From: Paracoccus nototheniae
GTDB lineage: Bacteria; Pseudomonadota; Alphaproteobacteria; Rhodobacterales; Rhodobacteraceae
Direction: 5' to 3'
Length of the DNA stretch: 47,309 bases
Assembly: GCF_004335005.1 (NCBI RefSeq)
Contig: NZ_RQRT01000030.1
Coordinates: 1-47,309, forward strand
Below, piece after piece: positions 28,887 to 37,983 of the stretch. Positions within the stretch are counted from its first letter, which is position 1, and each line of letters opens with the position of its first letter. The notes beneath the pieces are model-generated. The model was not told the DNA's origin. It saw only the letters and a program-made list of their open reading frames with translations, and did not search any database. The translations under genes were made by a program, and so were the position numbers.

Positions 28887-29257
28887 CAAAGCCTGTCCTT
28901 TCGCAGCCGCTGCGCCTCGGATCGCCCAAGGCTCAGCAGCGCCTCGGCCCGCCCGAACTCTTGCGCCGCCTGACGCCGGGCGATCTGGAATCGGGGCATC
29001 AGGCGTTGCAGCTCGTGATCGGCATGGCGCAATTCACGGGCCGCACGGCCAGCCTGCGCATTGGCGATCCGCGCCTCGGGCACGCTCAGCGGCGCGGTGC
29101 TGTCATAGCTTTGTGCCAACGCCGCCTGCAGCCCTTCCACCCGCAGCCGCGCCTGAACCATATAGCTGTTGAACACGGCAAAGCTTTTCAGCTGCCGTTC
29201 CGCTTTCAGCCGGGCGATCCGCTCCAGCAATTCCAGTTGCCTGATCCGGTCTACCAT
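28886..29257 (-). CDS. Coiled-coil protein, FliJ-like (tentative)
   Basis: 123 aa, almost entirely charged alpha-helix (QLELLERIARLKAERQLK..., ARELRHADHELQRLMPRF...), the size and composition of FliJ/YscO export chaperones. No specific motif proves it. It is the last gene of the leftward flagellar operon and overlaps flhB by 7 nt. Confidence 0.65.
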   Translation of the reverse strand: MVDRIRQLELLERIARLKAERQLKSFAVFNSYMVQARLRVEGLQAALAQSYDSTAPLSVPEARIANAQAGRAARELRHADHELQRLMPRFQIARRQAAQEFGRAEALLSLGRSEAQRLRKDRL

Positions 29258-30309
29258 CCTGCCCTCGCCTTCTGACGCATAGTTTCGGCGAACCGGATCG
29301 CGGCGGCGGCAGCGGCGAAATGGTCGCGGCGGATTTCCTGTCCGATCCTGACCTCTGCATGGATCGCCCGGGCCGAGGGTGGATCAGACCAGATCGGCAC
29401 CCCGGCCTCAGCCGCCTTGGCGCGGATCCGGGCGGCAACCTCGTCCGTGCCCTTGGCGACGCAGACCGGCGCGCGCCCGCTGCCCCGTTTCCATTGCAGC
29501 GCGACCGCATAATGGGTCGGGTTCACGATCACCACATCCGCGCCCGCCACATCGGTCAGCATCTGTTTCATCGCGATGTCCACGGCGCGCTGGCGGCGCA
29601 CGGCCTTCATCTGCGGATCGCCTTCGGAATTCTTGTATTCGTCCTGCATGTCCTTGTGGCTCATGCGGTTGCGACGGCGGTGATCGAACCATTTCCACAG
29701 CATGTCGGGCAGCGTGAAAATGACCGAGACCGCCAGCCCCAGCATCAGCACCTGCCCCAGAATGGTGCCCAGCCCCCCCACCCATTGACCCTGCGCCATG
29801 GCCGAGGCGGCGATCCGGTCGGTCAGCGCCGCGAACAGAAACCAGCCGCCCGCACAGACCAGCCCCGCCTTGCCCAGAGACAAGGCAAAGGTCATCAACC
29901 CGTTCGCCCCGAATTTCTGCGCCGCATTCTTGACGGGGTCGATCCGCTTGATGTCCGGTGCCAGCTTCTCGGGCGAAAAAATCAGACTGCGCGTCGCCAG
30001 CAGCCCCAGCAGAATGGCCGCCACCAGCAGCGAGGCCAGCGCGACCGTGGCCCCCGCCGCATAGCCGCTGATCGCCCGCGCCACCGCGACATTGCCGGCG
30101 GACGACCAGCCCTCGGATCCCAAAGCGCGGGCCGCGATCGCCAGCCAATGCCGAACCGCAAAACCGGCCGCGATGGTAAAGGCCAGAACGGCGCCCAGAT
30201 ACATCATCGCCGCGTTCAGCTCGGTCGAGCGGGGGATATCGCCCTTGTCGCGGGCGCGCTGCAGCTTCTGGTCGGTCGCCTCGAAGGGCTTGTCACTGTC
30301 CTCGCTCAT
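29251..30309 (-). CDS. flhB: Flagellar export switch protein FlhB
   Basis: 352 aa. N terminus MSEDSDKPFEATDQKLQRAR, then four membrane segments (about 33-55, 85-108, 140-160, 185-207), and a cytoplasmic domain with the self-cleavage site NPTH in VIVNPTHYAVALQW. FlhB controls the switch from hook to filament export. It follows fliR by 10 nt. The frame stays open 5' of the chosen ATG but overlaps fliR. Confidence 0.95.
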   Translation of the reverse strand: MSEDSDKPFEATDQKLQRARDKGDIPRSTELNAAMMYLGAVLAFTIAAGFAVRHWLAIAARALGSEGWSSAGNVAVARAISGYAAGATVALASLLVAAILLGLLATRSLIFSPEKLAPDIKRIDPVKNAAQKFGANGLMTFALSLGKAGLVCAGGWFLFAALTDRIAASAMAQGQWVGGLGTILGQVLMLGLAVSVIFTLPDMLWKWFDHRRRNRMSHKDMQDEYKNSEGDPQMKAVRRQRAVDIAMKQMLTDVAGADVVIVNPTHYAVALQWKRGSGRAPVCVAKGTDEVAARIRAKAAEAGVPIWSDPPSARAIHAEVRIGQEIRRDHFAAAAAAIRFAETMRQKARAGW

Positions 30310-30319
30310 GTCTGCGGTC

Positions 30320-31078
30320 CTATCGCACGGGCGGCAGCATGAAGCCGAGCACCGCATCCGCCCAGAGGCCGACCAGCAGCGGCGCCAGAATGGCCAGCCC
30401 TGCCAAGGCAAGCAGGATCGAGGCCGGCGCGCCGATGAACACGACCGGCAGCGAAGGCATCACCCGGTTGATGACGCCGGACAGCGCCTGATACAGAAAC
30501 CCGCCCAGGGTGAAGGGCGCCGCCAGCATCATCGCCAGAAAAAAACTGTCGGTGACGATCCGGACCACGGCCATCGCCAGCCCCTCGATCGTGGGCAGCG
30601 CGGCAGGCGGCCAAAGCTGCAGGCTGTCGGCCATCAGCTCGACCAGCATGACCGGCAAGCCAAGGGCCATCAGGATGGCGATCCCCGCAAGGTTCAGCAT
30701 ATTGCCGATCGGATGGGGCGACATCTCGTTCTGGACCCCCATGATCTGTGACAGAGAGGCTGTGGCGGCAATCGCCGTCGTGGCGATATCGATCGAAATG
30801 GTCAGCAGTCGCAGCATGATCCCTGCGGCAAAGCCCAGCAGCATCTCGACCACGATCTGGGCCATCAGGCCGAGGGGGCCGGCAGGCAACGCCGTCGCGG
30901 GCGCCAGACTTGCCAGAAGCGGCGTGATCGCCAGCGCAAGACCGACCTTGACCCGTCCGGGGATCACCCGTTCCCCCAAGCCCGGCAGGATCATCACGCA
31001 GGCCTGAATGCGCGCATAGACCAGCACCACCGACCATTCCAGTCCGGGAAGGATCATCTGCAGCTGGTCCCACATCAT
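30320..31078 (-). CDS. fliR: Flagellar export membrane protein FliR
   Basis: 252 aa with six predicted membrane segments. YARIQACVMILPGLGERVIPGRVKVGLA is the conserved first third and PFTLGGFLYQALSGVINRVMPSLPV the C-terminal part. Part of the FliPQR export gate. ATGA overlap with flhA. fliQ, normally adjacent, is not in the window. Confidence 0.94.
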   Translation of the reverse strand: MMWDQLQMILPGLEWSVVLVYARIQACVMILPGLGERVIPGRVKVGLALAITPLLASLAPATALPAGPLGLMAQIVVEMLLGFAAGIMLRLLTISIDIATTAIAATASLSQIMGVQNEMSPHPIGNMLNLAGIAILMALGLPVMLVELMADSLQLWPPAALPTIEGLAMAVVRIVTDSFFLAMMLAAPFTLGGFLYQALSGVINRVMPSLPVVFIGAPASILLALAGLAILAPLLVGLWADAVLGFMLPPVR

Positions 31079-33174
31079 GCCGCCTCGACCGTGCCCAGCA
31101 GCCGCAACTCGGCCGAGGGGTCGACCTCTTCAAGGCCCAGAACCGGCATCGCCATTCCATTCGCGCCCAGCACCGCGCGGATCATCCGACGGCGGTGATC
31201 GGGGGCCAGAAGCACTGTCCGCGCCACCGGCTCGGACAGTGAGACCGCCTTGCGCACCGATTCGATTAGCTTGCGGGACAGAGCAGGGGTCATCGCCCCG
31301 CCACCGGGGCGACCGGTTTCGGCATCGGCGCGCACGAACTCGGCCTCCCATGCCGGATGCAGCTGCAGGGCGGCCAGACGTCCGGCGTCGTCGGCATATT
31401 GCTGGGTGATCTGGCCGCGCAGGCGCTTGCGGACCAGTTCATAGATCGCCTCGGGCGATTCCACGCTGCGGAATTCGCAGATCGCATCGACGATCAGCGG
31501 CAGGTTGCGGATAGAGATCCGCTCCTCCAGCAGAGCGCGCAGGATGGCCAGCAGGGTTTCGGGCGTCACCTTGTCAGGGATCATGCTGTCGAAATACTTG
31601 CGGTAGCGGTCGGCGCGGCCGGTATCCGACAGCGTCTTCAGCTCTTCCAGCTGGCGCTGCATCGCGCCAAGGGTCAAGAGGCCCGGCAGGTTGGCCTTGA
31701 CCACCTCCATCAGGTGGGTCGACAGAACCTCCATGGGGGTCACCACCGTGGCGCCCATGGTTGCGGCATCCTCCTGATCGGCGGGCGGGATCCAGCGGGC
31801 GGGGCTGGAATAGACCGGCTCGCGGACGGAAATGCCGCGCAAACCGGCCAGAACCGAATCGTGGCCAAGCGCCAGAATATCTGCAGGTCGCAGAGTGCCG
31901 CGACCGCGGATCACGCCATGAATGCGGATCTGATAGTCGCCGGGCGACAGATCGTCGGTATCGGTGATCCGCACATCAGGCAGGATCAGACCAAAGCTGC
32001 GCGCGATATGGATGCGCAGGTTGCTGATCCGGCTGCCAAGGCCCCGCGCCTGATCAAGGGCAATGACAATCAGGTCCGACCCGATCTCGACGCTGATTTC
32101 ATCGGTATCCAGAACATCGCCGATCCGCGCGGCGGGTTTCGCACCGATGTCCTCTTGCGAAAGATCCGGCAGGGTCTCTTGTTCGGCGCGCCGTCTGCGC
32201 GCGATCTGCCACGCCAGCGCCCCCATCGCCGCCGCGATGGATAGAAACAGCAGTTGCGGCATCCCCGGCACGAACGAGATCACCACCATCGCCGCCGCAA
32301 CCATGCCGGCAGGTTGCCAGCTGCGGGTCAGTTCCAACGACATCAGCCCGGCAGTCGTTTCGGTCGCCCCGCCCCTGGACAACAGCAGTGCCGCCGCCAT
32401 CGACGTGATCAGCGCCGGGATCTGGCTGACCAGCCCGTCACCGATCGTCAGGTGGGAATAGGTCGCAGCGGCTTCGGCCAGCGGCATTCCGTGGACCGAG
32501 ATCCCGACGATCAATCCGATGCACAGGTTGATCAGGGTGATGACGATGCCCGCCACCGCGTCGCCCTTGACGAACTTGGACGCGCCGTCGAGCGATCCGA
32601 AAAAGCTGATCTCGCGCTGTTCCTGGATGCGGCGGCGCTTGGCCTCGTGATGATCGATGGCGCCCGAGTTCAGATCGCCGTCGATGGCCAGCTGCTTGCC
32701 GGGCAACGAATCCAGCGCGAACCGCGCCGCCACCTCGGCCATCCGGCCCGAGCCCTTGGTGATGACCATGAAATTGACCACCGAAATCACCGCAAAGACC
32801 GTGATCCCCACCAGAATCGAGCCGCCCGCCACAAAAGCCGCAAACCCGTTGATGACCTTTCCTGCCGCCTCGGTGCCGTTCTGGCCCTCGGTCAGGATCA
32901 GCCGGGTCGAGGACACGTTCAGCGACAGCCGGATCACCAGACTGACCAGAAGAAGCACGGGAAAGGCCTGAAAATCCGTCGGCTTCTCGACCAGAGAGGC
33001 CATGACCAGCACCAGCACCGCCGCTGCGATCGAGATGGCGATGCCAAAATCGAGCACCGCCGCAGGCAGGGGGATCACCAGCGAGATGACGACCAGCACC
33101 AGCCCGGACGTAACCACCAGCGGGGCGTCGAAGAATCTTCCGGGCTTGCCCGACAGGCCGGTGACAGGGGTCAT
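31075..33174 (-). CDS. flhA: Flagellar export gate protein FlhA
   Basis: 699 aa. The N-terminal half has about eight membrane segments with the signature ALDSLPGKQLAIDGDLNSG (FHIPEP region, about 150-170) and RRRIQEQREISFFGSLDGASKFVKGDA. The C-terminal cytoplasmic domain (about 365-699) docks export chaperones. Full length. Overlaps the small secreted-protein gene upstream by 4 nt and fliR downstream by 4 nt. Confidence 0.96.
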   Translation of the reverse strand: MTPVTGLSGKPGRFFDAPLVVTSGLVLVVISLVIPLPAAVLDFGIAISIAAAVLVLVMASLVEKPTDFQAFPVLLLVSLVIRLSLNVSSTRLILTEGQNGTEAAGKVINGFAAFVAGGSILVGITVFAVISVVNFMVITKGSGRMAEVAARFALDSLPGKQLAIDGDLNSGAIDHHEAKRRRIQEQREISFFGSLDGASKFVKGDAVAGIVITLINLCIGLIVGISVHGMPLAEAAATYSHLTIGDGLVSQIPALITSMAAALLLSRGGATETTAGLMSLELTRSWQPAGMVAAAMVVISFVPGMPQLLFLSIAAAMGALAWQIARRRRAEQETLPDLSQEDIGAKPAARIGDVLDTDEISVEIGSDLIVIALDQARGLGSRISNLRIHIARSFGLILPDVRITDTDDLSPGDYQIRIHGVIRGRGTLRPADILALGHDSVLAGLRGISVREPVYSSPARWIPPADQEDAATMGATVVTPMEVLSTHLMEVVKANLPGLLTLGAMQRQLEELKTLSDTGRADRYRKYFDSMIPDKVTPETLLAILRALLEERISIRNLPLIVDAICEFRSVESPEAIYELVRKRLRGQITQQYADDAGRLAALQLHPAWEAEFVRADAETGRPGGGAMTPALSRKLIESVRKAVSLSEPVARTVLLAPDHRRRMIRAVLGANGMAMPVLGLEEVDPSAELRLLGTVEAA

Positions 33175-33455
33175 TCGGCGGGCTCCGATAATGGCGCAGC
33201 AGGTCGCAACAGATCATTGAGCGGCCAGGGATGTTCGGTCAGCAGGCCGATGCGGCGCAGATAGATGATCGCCTGCAGCCGGTCGGCGCTGTCCATCTGC
33301 ATCAGGCGCAGGCGATAATCGCGGGGCAGGCCCTGCCCCGACAGCAGCCATTCCGATGCCATCGCCTCGAACGGCCCGGGCTGATCGGCCAAAGGCGGCG
33401 TGGCGAACAGGGCGACGACGGCAAAAGGCATGACGGTCCATCGAGTCACGGTCAC
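33171..33455 (-). CDS. Small exported protein in the flagellar operon, unknown function
   Basis: 94 aa from a GTG overlapping the motA stop. Signal peptide (about 1-23: VMPFAVVALFATPPLA then DQ). The mature part (about 70 aa) is acidic: GPFEAMASEWLLSGQGLPRDYRL, ADRLQAIIYLRRIGLLTEHPWPLNDLL. I know no family. Overlaps at both ends (4 nt with motA, 4 nt with flhA) place it firmly in the operon, so a periplasmic role near the motor or basal body is plausible but only inferred. Confidence 0.75.
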   Translation of the reverse strand: MTVTRWTVMPFAVVALFATPPLADQPGPFEAMASEWLLSGQGLPRDYRLRLMQMDSADRLQAIIYLRRIGLLTEHPWPLNDLLRPAAPLSEPAE

Positions 33456-34318
33456 GCGGCCTTCTTCAGCTCGCGCAGGGCGCCTTCAAGGGTGTCGAAG
33501 CTGGGCCGCACATGTTCCGGCACGCTTTGACGGCCGACCTCGACGCATAGTGTCGTGGCATGCTGATGCAGACCGGCGACCAGCACCGATTTGACGACCT
33601 CGTAAAAGCCCAGATCCTGCTTGACCACCTCGCCAAGCCGGTTGGCCAGCGGGGCCACAAAGCCATAGGACAGGAAAACCCCCAAAAACGTGCCGACCAG
33701 CGCACCGCCGATCATCTTGCCCAGCACCGCCGGAGGCTGGTCGATCGAGCTCATGGTCTTGATCACCCCCAGAACCGCAGCGACGATCCCCAAAGCGGGC
33801 AAGGCGTCGGCCATGGTCTGCAGGGCGTGGGGGACGTGCATTTCCTCTTCCCGCAGGGTGGCGATGCGGCGCGACAGCATATCCTCGACCTGATAGGGAT
33901 CGTCATAGTTCAGACTGGCCGACCGCAGCGTATCGGCGATCAGCGAGACCACATGATGATCCGCCGCCAGCCGGGGATAGGCCACAAAGATCGGCGATTC
34001 TCCGGGGTTTTCGATATGCTGTTCCAGCGCGACCGGATTTTCGCTGGCGATCTTCAGCAGCTGGTACATCAGGCACAGCACATCCTGATGGTCCTGCGCG
34101 GTCCATTTCGGCCCCTTGAAGGCGCGGACCAGACCGCCCAAGGTCGCTTTCAGCACGTGGCTGTTGTTTCCCAGAATATAGGCGCCCACCGCGGCCCCCA
34201 TGATCATCATCATCTCGAAGGGCAGAGAGTGCAGGATGACGCCCATCTTGCCGCCAGCCAGAAGATAGCCGCCGAACACCATGACCAGCGTCAGGATGAT
34301 ACCGACAAATCCAAACAT
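33452..34318 (-). CDS. motA: Flagellar stator protein MotA
   Basis: 288 aa, four membrane segments (about 1-22, 30-50, 172-192, 202-225) and a large cytoplasmic loop with the charged motor-contact region. ALPALGIVAAVLGVIKTM and GALVGTFLGVFLSYGFVAPLA are typical of the family. Start ATG with AAAGGAG 7 nt upstream. motB is not in the window. Confidence 0.95.
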   Translation of the reverse strand: MFGFVGIILTLVMVFGGYLLAGGKMGVILHSLPFEMMMIMGAAVGAYILGNNSHVLKATLGGLVRAFKGPKWTAQDHQDVLCLMYQLLKIASENPVALEQHIENPGESPIFVAYPRLAADHHVVSLIADTLRSASLNYDDPYQVEDMLSRRIATLREEEMHVPHALQTMADALPALGIVAAVLGVIKTMSSIDQPPAVLGKMIGGALVGTFLGVFLSYGFVAPLANRLGEVVKQDLGFYEVVKSVLVAGLHQHATTLCVEVGRQSVPEHVRPSFDTLEGALRELKKAA

Positions 34319-34330
34319 CGCGATTCTCCT

Positions 34331-34873
34331 TTATGGGTTGCGGACGCTGCGCGCGCCCATCTGGGCGGTCAGCAGCGCGGCCTGACGGGGCTCGACGGCG
34401 GCGATGATGCGGGCGCCCGCTTCGGGCTGAACCCGCATCAGGATCTCGGCAGCGAAATCGGTGGGAAGATTGATCAGAATGGCGGCGGCCTCGGCCGGTT
34501 TCATCTGATCGTACAGGGCGACAAGGCGGTCGATATCGTTGCGGACCGCCTCGGTCGCGCCGTCCTGCCGGGCGGTGATGCTGCCTTTCTGGGCGCGCAA
34601 TTCGGTCAGACGCTCGCGCAGGGTGGTCTCGGCCAGAGCGATCTCGGCCTTGCGGGTATCCAGCGCGGCCATATAGCGTTCGATGCGCAGCGCCCTGTCG
34701 CGCAGCTCTTCGGCAAGGGCCACGGCCTCGGGGACGTCGCCACACCCCTCCAGCAGTTCCGGGGGCGCGGCGATGGCTGCAAAGCTGCGGGTCAGATCCT
34801 GCCCCTGCCACAGCAACGCCCCGGCAGGCAGCGCGAAAAAGAGGCCCAGAACGGGTAAAACCGGCTTAACCAT
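34331..34873 (-). CDS. MotE-like periplasmic protein
   Basis: 180 aa: a signal anchor (VLPVLGLFFALPAGALLW), coiled coil (about 55-115), then an MgtE-N-like helical domain (VALYDQMKPAEAAAILINLPTDFAAEILMRVQPEAGARIIAAVEP). This layout matches the MotE/FliG-domain family found in alphaproteobacterial motility clusters; MotE in Sinorhizobium chaperones MotC. The start codon at 34873 overlaps the preceding gene by 8 nt. Confidence 0.75.
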   Translation of the reverse strand: MVKPVLPVLGLFFALPAGALLWQGQDLTRSFAAIAAPPELLEGCGDVPEAVALAEELRDRALRIERYMAALDTRKAEIALAETTLRERLTELRAQKGSITARQDGATEAVRNDIDRLVALYDQMKPAEAAAILINLPTDFAAEILMRVQPEAGARIIAAVEPRQAALLTAQMGARSVRNP

Positions 34874-35219
34874 GTGCAGCCTCGGCACGTTTGCGCAGGC
34901 GCCGGGCCGCCGACAGGGTTTGCGGCGCCTCGGCGGCGGCGGCACCGATCCGCGCGCGCAGATCCCAGATCGCCCGTTCGCGCCGGGCCGTCTCGATTTC
35001 ATCCGCCAGACGGGTGCTGGCCTCCATCGCCTCGTCGCGGGCGGCGCGGATCGCGCGCTCCAGCCGGTCGACCTCGGCGGCCATGACGGCGATGGCGCCG
35101 CCCAGCCCGGTTTCAAGGTCGTTCAGCCTGCGCAACCGACGCGCCAGCGTCAGGCAAAACAGGCCAAGCCCCAGACAAGCCAGCAGCAGCAGGCCCTGCA
35201 TGATATGATCCACTGTCAT
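34866..35219 (-). CDS. Membrane-anchored coiled-coil protein, possibly PflI/DUF6468
   Basis: 117 aa. One N-terminal membrane segment (IMQGLLLLACLGLGLFCLTLA), then a basic stop-transfer RRLRRL and a long coiled coil to the end. It resembles the DUF6468 (PflI-like) proteins of alphaproteobacterial flagellar operons, but the assignment rests on layout and position only. Overlaps fliL by 4 nt. Confidence 0.65.
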   Translation of the reverse strand: MTVDHIMQGLLLLACLGLGLFCLTLARRLRRLNDLETGLGGAIAVMAAEVDRLERAIRAARDEAMEASTRLADEIETARRERAIWDLRARIGAAAAEAPQTLSAARRLRKRAEAAHG

Positions 35220-35692
35220 TTGAACCGGAACTCCGTGATCAGAAGATCCTTGACCGGCTCTTCGCCCAGGACGAAGCGCGAGCGGGTGACCAGTTCGGCG
35301 CGGATCACCTCCAGCACGCCGCGCTTGTCATAGGCGGCCGGATCGACACCCGAGAGGAAGGTCGTGAACGCGTCCGACACCCGGGGCAGCAGATGCGTGA
35401 CCTGCGCCCGGTGCTGTTCGTCCGTTTCGATCGTGGCAGCCATGACCATGGTGCGTGACCGTCCGCCCGGAATGATGATCTCGATTGTGGGAACCTGAAT
35501 GAAGGCCACCGCCAGATGTTCCGACGGCGCCGGGGGCTGGACCGGCCCGGACAGCATGGCGCCCGGCGACCAGACCCCCACATAGGTCGAGGCAAATCCG
35601 CCCCCGCCCAGCACAAGGGTCGCCAAGGCCACCATCAGCAGCCCTTTCTTTCCGCGTGCCTTTTTGCCCGGCAGGGCCATCGCATCGGTCAT
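35216..35692 (-). CDS. fliL: Flagellar basal-body-associated protein FliL
   Basis: 158 aa. A basic N terminus, one membrane segment (LLMVALATLVLGGGGFASTYVGVW) and a periplasmic domain with VAFIQVPTIEIIIPGG and a C terminus VRTRSRF-like LVTRSRFVLGEEPVKDLLITEFRFK. It stabilises the stator. First gene of the leftward flagellar operon, facing fliF. Confidence 0.9.
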   Translation of the reverse strand: MTDAMALPGKKARGKKGLLMVALATLVLGGGGFASTYVGVWSPGAMLSGPVQPPAPSEHLAVAFIQVPTIEIIIPGGRSRTMVMAATIETDEQHRAQVTHLLPRVSDAFTTFLSGVDPAAYDKRGVLEVIRAELVTRSRFVLGEEPVKDLLITEFRFK

Positions 35693-35734
35693 CGTGATTC
35701 TCCGTCCTGACCAGACCGAGATACCAGCTTGCGA

Positions 35735-35749
35735 CTAACCGAATATTAA
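35735..35749. promoter_or_regulatory. CtrA-like binding box between fliL and fliF
   Basis: CTAA-CCGAATA-TTAA, one base from the CtrA consensus TTAA-N7-TTAA with exact 7-nt spacing. It lies in the 117-nt intergenic region, 42 nt before the fliL start and 61 nt before fliF, so it could control both operons. CtrA control of flagellar genes is established in Rhodobacteraceae; binding here is inferred. Confidence 0.6.
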
Positions 35750-35809
35750 CACCGTCCGTGTCATTTCAGGGTCAGACGATGATGATGCGCTGATTCGAAA
35801 GGAACGGTT

Positions 35810-37423
35810 TTGCAAAAACTGCAGGACTATTGGAACGAGCGAAGCTTTCAACAGCGGATGATTCTGGGTGCGGCTTTTCTGGGGTCATTTCTGGTGATCG
35901 CGGCCTTTGGCTGGATTGCCAGCAGACCGGGCATGGCGCTGATCTATGGCGGGCTGGAGCCCGCGCAGGCCGGAGAGGTCGTGGCCAGCATCGAACGCGC
36001 GGGCGTCCCCTATGAGGTGCGCGGCGATGCCATCTGGGTGGCATCCGACCAGCGCGACCGGCTGCGCATGGATCTGGCCGCACAGGGCCTGCCCGCAGCA
36101 GGCAGCACGGGATACGAGCTGCTGGACGGCATGTCGGGCTTTGGCACGACCTCGCAGATGTTCGACGCCGCCTATTGGCGCGCCAAGGAGGGCGAGCTGG
36201 CGCGCACGATCCTGGCACTGCCCAATGTTCAGACGGCCCGCGTGCATCTGGCGTTGGAAACGGCGCGCGGCTATCGGCGCGATCAGAATGGCAGCGCATC
36301 CGTCACGCTGACGACGAACGGTCAGCCGATCAGCCGCGATCAGGCGGCCTCGCTGAAATATCTGATCTCGTCGGGTGTGCCCGGAATGCAGCCGGAACGC
36401 GTCACCGTCATCGATTCGCAACGTGGCATCATCGCCTCGACCGAGGATCAGAGCGGCGCCGACCGCGCTGCCGAGATGAAGCGCAATGTCGAACGCATTC
36501 TGGAACCGCATGTCGGCGTCGGCAATGCGTTTGTCGAACTGAATCTGGATTTGGTAACTGACACCGAACTGGTCACCGAACAGCGCTTTGACCCGGAACA
36601 GCGCGCGCTGATATCGACCGTGATCGAGGAAACCACCGATGAAAGCAATTCAACCGGCACGGGGGCGGTGACCGCGGCCTCGAACCTGCCCGACGCCGAG
36701 GAAGAGCCCGGCGACAGCAGCCAGAGCGCGCGGGCCGAAAACCGCAGCCAGTCGAATTACGAGGTCAGCCGCGTCACCCGCGAAGTGCAGCGCCAGCCGG
36801 GATCGACCCGCAGGATGACCGTGGCCGTTCTGGTCAACGGCGTGCCGCTGACCGATGCGGACGGCCAGACCGCGCTTGCCCCCCGTCCCGAGGCCGAGTT
36901 GGACGTGCTGCGCGAGTTGGTCGCCTCGGCTGTGGGTTTTGACGAAGCGCGCGGTGATCTGATCACCGTGAAATCCCTGCCCTTCGCGTCACTGGGCCAG
37001 GATGGCACAACGGTCGCACCGGGCCTGATGGACCGGCTGGCGCTGAACGAACTGGTCCGCATCGCGCTGATCGGGCTGTTCGCCATGGCGGTGATCCTGC
37101 TCGTGCTGCGCCCGATGATGCGCAATCGCGCGCAACCAGCGCCCCCCGCGCTGGACAACAGCCTGCCGCCGATGCCGATGATGGCGCCCATGCCGATGAT
37201 GGCCCCGATGGCCATGGGCGGGCTGACCGGAGAGATCGACGACGGCTTCGAGGCATCGCCCGACCGCCCCCGGATCGCCCCGATCGATTTTCCGGGCATC
37301 GAAAATCTGGCCCTGCCCCCTGCCGATCCCGTCGCGCGCCTTAAAGCGATGATGAAAGAGCGGCATCAGGAAAGCGTCAAAATCCTGTCTGGCTGGATCG
37401 AAAACAAGGAGAGTGCGACGTGA
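35810..37423 (+). CDS. fliF: Flagellar MS-ring protein FliF
   Basis: 537 aa from a TTG start with AAAGGA 7 nt upstream. First membrane segment (about 18-40), periplasmic ring-building domains with QGLPAAGSTGYELLDG and TVIDSQRGIIAS, an acidic linker (about 270-310), second membrane segment (LVRIALIGLFAMAVILLVLRP, about 408-428), a Met/Pro-rich stretch (PPMPMMAPMPMM), and the C-terminal FliG-binding tail (HQESVKILSGWIENKES). First gene of the rightward operon. Confidence 0.95.
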   Translation: MQKLQDYWNERSFQQRMILGAAFLGSFLVIAAFGWIASRPGMALIYGGLEPAQAGEVVASIERAGVPYEVRGDAIWVASDQRDRLRMDLAAQGLPAAGSTGYELLDGMSGFGTTSQMFDAAYWRAKEGELARTILALPNVQTARVHLALETARGYRRDQNGSASVTLTTNGQPISRDQAASLKYLISSGVPGMQPERVTVIDSQRGIIASTEDQSGADRAAEMKRNVERILEPHVGVGNAFVELNLDLVTDTELVTEQRFDPEQRALISTVIEETTDESNSTGTGAVTAASNLPDAEEEPGDSSQSARAENRSQSNYEVSRVTREVQRQPGSTRRMTVAVLVNGVPLTDADGQTALAPRPEAELDVLRELVASAVGFDEARGDLITVKSLPFASLGQDGTTVAPGLMDRLALNELVRIALIGLFAMAVILLVLRPMMRNRAQPAPPALDNSLPPMPMMAPMPMMAPMAMGGLTGEIDDGFEASPDRPRIAPIDFPGIENLALPPADPVARLKAMMKERHQESVKILSGWIENKESAT

Positions 37424-37983
37424 CTTTGGCCATGTTCAAGCTGGAATCCTTTTCCGCCCCCCCACCGGGACGCGTGGTCGAGGTGACCTATAGCCGCGAT
37501 GATCTGGACCAGGCCTTTGCCCAAGGTCAGTCGCTGGCCCGCGCCGAGGCCGAAGATGCCGGGCTGCGCGCGTTGGGCGAGGGGTTGGACCGTCTGGCCG
37601 AAAGCCTGTCCGATGACGAGGCGCGCCGACATCAGCTGCGACAAGAGGCGGTCGCCGCGCTGGCGCCGATCCTGCACCAGATCCTGGACCTGATGGCCCC
37701 CTCCCGGTCGTCGCACCGTCTGGAGGAGGCGCTGCTGACCGAACTGGAAATTCTGGCGCAGCGCAGCGCCCCGCTGAGCGCACGGATTGCCTGTAGCGAC
37801 CGCCTGCGGCCCATGGTCGATTATTGCCTGATCAAATCCGGCCTTGCGGGCATCCTGATCGATGAGATTTCGCAGGATTGCGTCACGCTGACCCTGCAGG
37901 GCGGGCGGATCGACTTTGTTCCCGACGATATCGCCCGGGACATCCGCGCCCTGATGGCCGAGATCAACCAAGAGGACAGCTGA
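37420..37983 (+). CDS. FliH-like export ATPase regulator
   Basis: 187 aa from a GTG overlapping the fliF stop, with AAGGAG 8 nt upstream. A central helical region (DDLDQAFAQGQSLARAEAED...) and a C-terminal domain like FliH (LRPMVDYCLIKSGL...GGRIDFVPDDIARDIRALM). FliH homologues hold the export ATPase FliI. Sequence conservation is low, so the call leans on position between fliF and fliN. Confidence 0.7.
   Translation: MTLAMFKLESFSAPPPGRVVEVTYSRDDLDQAFAQGQSLARAEAEDAGLRALGEGLDRLAESLSDDEARRHQLRQEAVAALAPILHQILDLMAPSRSSHRLEEALLTELEILAQRSAPLSARIACSDRLRPMVDYCLIKSGLAGILIDEISQDCVTLTLQGGRIDFVPDDIARDIRALMAEINQEDS

Noticed and set aside
36600..37250. Met/Pro-rich repeat in fliF (PMPMMAP units) as a CRISPR or tandem repeat array
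   Set aside because: It is a short in-frame low-complexity linker before the FliG-binding tail, with no spacers.
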